Origin: Oscillospiraceae bacterium UBA6409
GTDB lineage: Bacteria; Bacillota; Clostridia; Oscillospirales; Oscillospiraceae
Reading direction: 5' to 3'
Assembly: GCA_002438575.1 (NCBI GenBank)
Contig: DJPP01000010.1
Span: 10,163-15,956, forward strand
DNA: 5,794 bases
In this document: piece after piece, positions 5,012 through 5,794 of the stretch
Layout of the letters: every line of letters starts with the position of its first letter
Numbering within the stretch: the first letter of the stretch is position 1
Made by a program: the position numbers and the translations under genes
Notes under the pieces: model-generated
What the model was told of the DNA's origin: nothing
Seen by the model: the letters and a program-made list of their open reading frames with translations, nothing else
The model's database searches: none

Positions 5012-5794
5012 TCAGGCGCGGGCCATGCCCTTCTGCCGCGCGTACTCGGCGGCGCCCAGCGCGCCCATCAGCTGGGGATCGGTCTTCAGGTCGATGACCT
5101 TCAGCTTCAGCACGTGCTCGATGGCCTGCTTCAAACCGGCATTCTTGGCGCAGCCGCCGGTCAGGGTGATGGCGTCGGTGGCGCCGGCCTTCTTGCTCAT
5201 GACGAAGCAGCGCTTGGCCACGGCCATCTGGATACCGGCGGCGATCTCGTCCATGGGTTTGCCTTCGCCCACCAGGGTGATGACCTCGCTCTCGGCGAAC
5301 ACGGTGCACTGCGCGGTGATGGGGATGACGTTCTTGGCCGTCAGGGACAGGTTGGAGAACTCGGGCAGCGTCATCTCGAAGCTGCGGGCCATGGCCTCAT
5401 AGAACCGGCCGGTGCCGGCGGCGCACTTATCGTTCATGGCAAAGTTCTTCACGGTGCCGTCGGTGTCGATGGAGATGCCCTTCACGTCCTGGCCGCCGAT
5501 ATCGATGATGGCCTTGACGTTGGGATCGGTGACGTGCACGCCCATGGCGTGACAGGAGATCTCGGAGATGTTCTCGTCGGCGAAGGGGACCTTGTTGCGT
5601 CCGTAGCCGGTGCCGATCAGATAGCCCAGCTCCTCGGAGGACTTCAGCCCCACCTTGTTCAGCACTTCCTCCATCGCCAGTTTGGCGGAGACTTCGGAAT
5701 TGATCTTGCTGCGGATAGTGGTATCCGCGCAGATCTTGCCGTTTTCGTCCAGGATCACAGCCTTGGTATAAGTGGAACCCACATCACAGCCGCC
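5012..5794 (-). CDS. 2-hydroxyacyl-CoA dehydratase activator (HgdC-like ATPase, BadF/BadG/BcrA family); 5' end outside window
   Basis: An ASKHA-fold ATPase ('archerase') that binds a [4Fe-4S] cluster between the two halves of a homodimer and uses ATP to push one electron into the dehydratase. The frame is open to the window edge and 260 residues are visible; the related HgdC is about 260 residues long, so only a few N-terminal residues are missing. Visible motifs: the phosphate-1 loop GCDVGSTYTKAV at the start; GTGYGRN; IDIGGQDVKGI (phosphate-2/DIGGQD signature); MNDKCAAGTGRF with the first cluster cysteine; TAQCTVFAESEV with the second, 39 residues later, the same spacing as C127 and C166 of HgdC; LTGGCAKNAGL (adenosine motif); and LMGALGAAEYA at the end. 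A GTG at 5782 codes the valine of DVGST and is not the start. It is the upstream gene of the visible minus-strand operon, so its promoter is outside the window. It is very likely the partner of the convergent dehydratase. Confidence 0.93.
   Translation of the reverse strand, partial: GGCDVGSTYTKAVILDENGKICADTTIRSKINSEVSAKLAMEEVLNKVGLKSSEELGYLIGTGYGRNKVPFADENISEISCHAMGVHVTDPNVKAIIDIGGQDVKGISIDTDGTVKNFAMNDKCAAGTGRFYEAMARSFEMTLPEFSNLSLTAKNVIPITAQCTVFAESEVITLVGEGKPMDEIAAGIQMAVAKRCFVMSKKAGATDAITLTGGCAKNAGLKQAIEHVLKLKVIDLKTDPQLMGALGAAEYARQKGMARA

Overview
The window looks like part of a moderately GC-rich, anaerobic Clostridia genome. An Oscillospiraceae-type gut bacterium (Oscillibacter / Flavonifractor / Intestinimonas relatives) is my best guess. 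This is inferred from the codon style, the strong AAGGAGG ribosome binding sites, and an oxygen-sensitive 2-hydroxyacyl-CoA dehydratase system; no marker gene in the window proves it.

Layout. Bases 1-798 (+) hold the 3' part of htpG (bacterial Hsp90), closed by a strong intrinsic terminator (803-837). After a promoter near 868-896 comes a plus-strand operon of three genes: a smaller dehydratase subunit (972-2162, HgdB-like), a larger dehydratase subunit (2165-3781, HgdA-like), and a 56-residue single-span membrane protein (3794-3964). Two back-to-back hairpin terminators (3965-4003 and 4024-4053) separate it from a convergent minus-strand operon. Read 5'->3' on the minus strand, that operon runs: dehydratase activator ATPase (5794-5012, 5' end outside the window), a second small membrane protein of 55 residues (4981-4814), and a 245-residue protein (4814-4077) that resembles the middle domain of acetyl-CoA synthase (AcsB/CdhC).

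How the genes may work together. In known systems (HgdAB/HgdC, HadBC/HadI, FldBC/FldI) the ATP-driven activator injects one electron into the [4Fe-4S] dehydratase heterodimer, which then removes water from a (R)-2-hydroxyacyl-CoA through a ketyl radical. All three core components are present here, with the cluster cysteines of the activator intact. The novel part is the accessory set. The two small membrane proteins, one at the end of the dehydratase operon and one in the activator operon, align without gaps and share a core with the pattern F-x2-Y-[YF]-[FW]-N-L-[ED]-[NQ]-K-L. They look like paralogues and link the two convergent operons into one system. The second novelty is the stand-alone acetyl-CoA-synthase-like domain, which keeps three cysteines where the A-cluster ligands would lie but lacks the rest of the enzyme. 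My hypothesis is a membrane-associated 2-hydroxyacyl-CoA dehydratase system with a repurposed CoA/Fe-S-binding ACS domain. The substrate cannot be told from this window.
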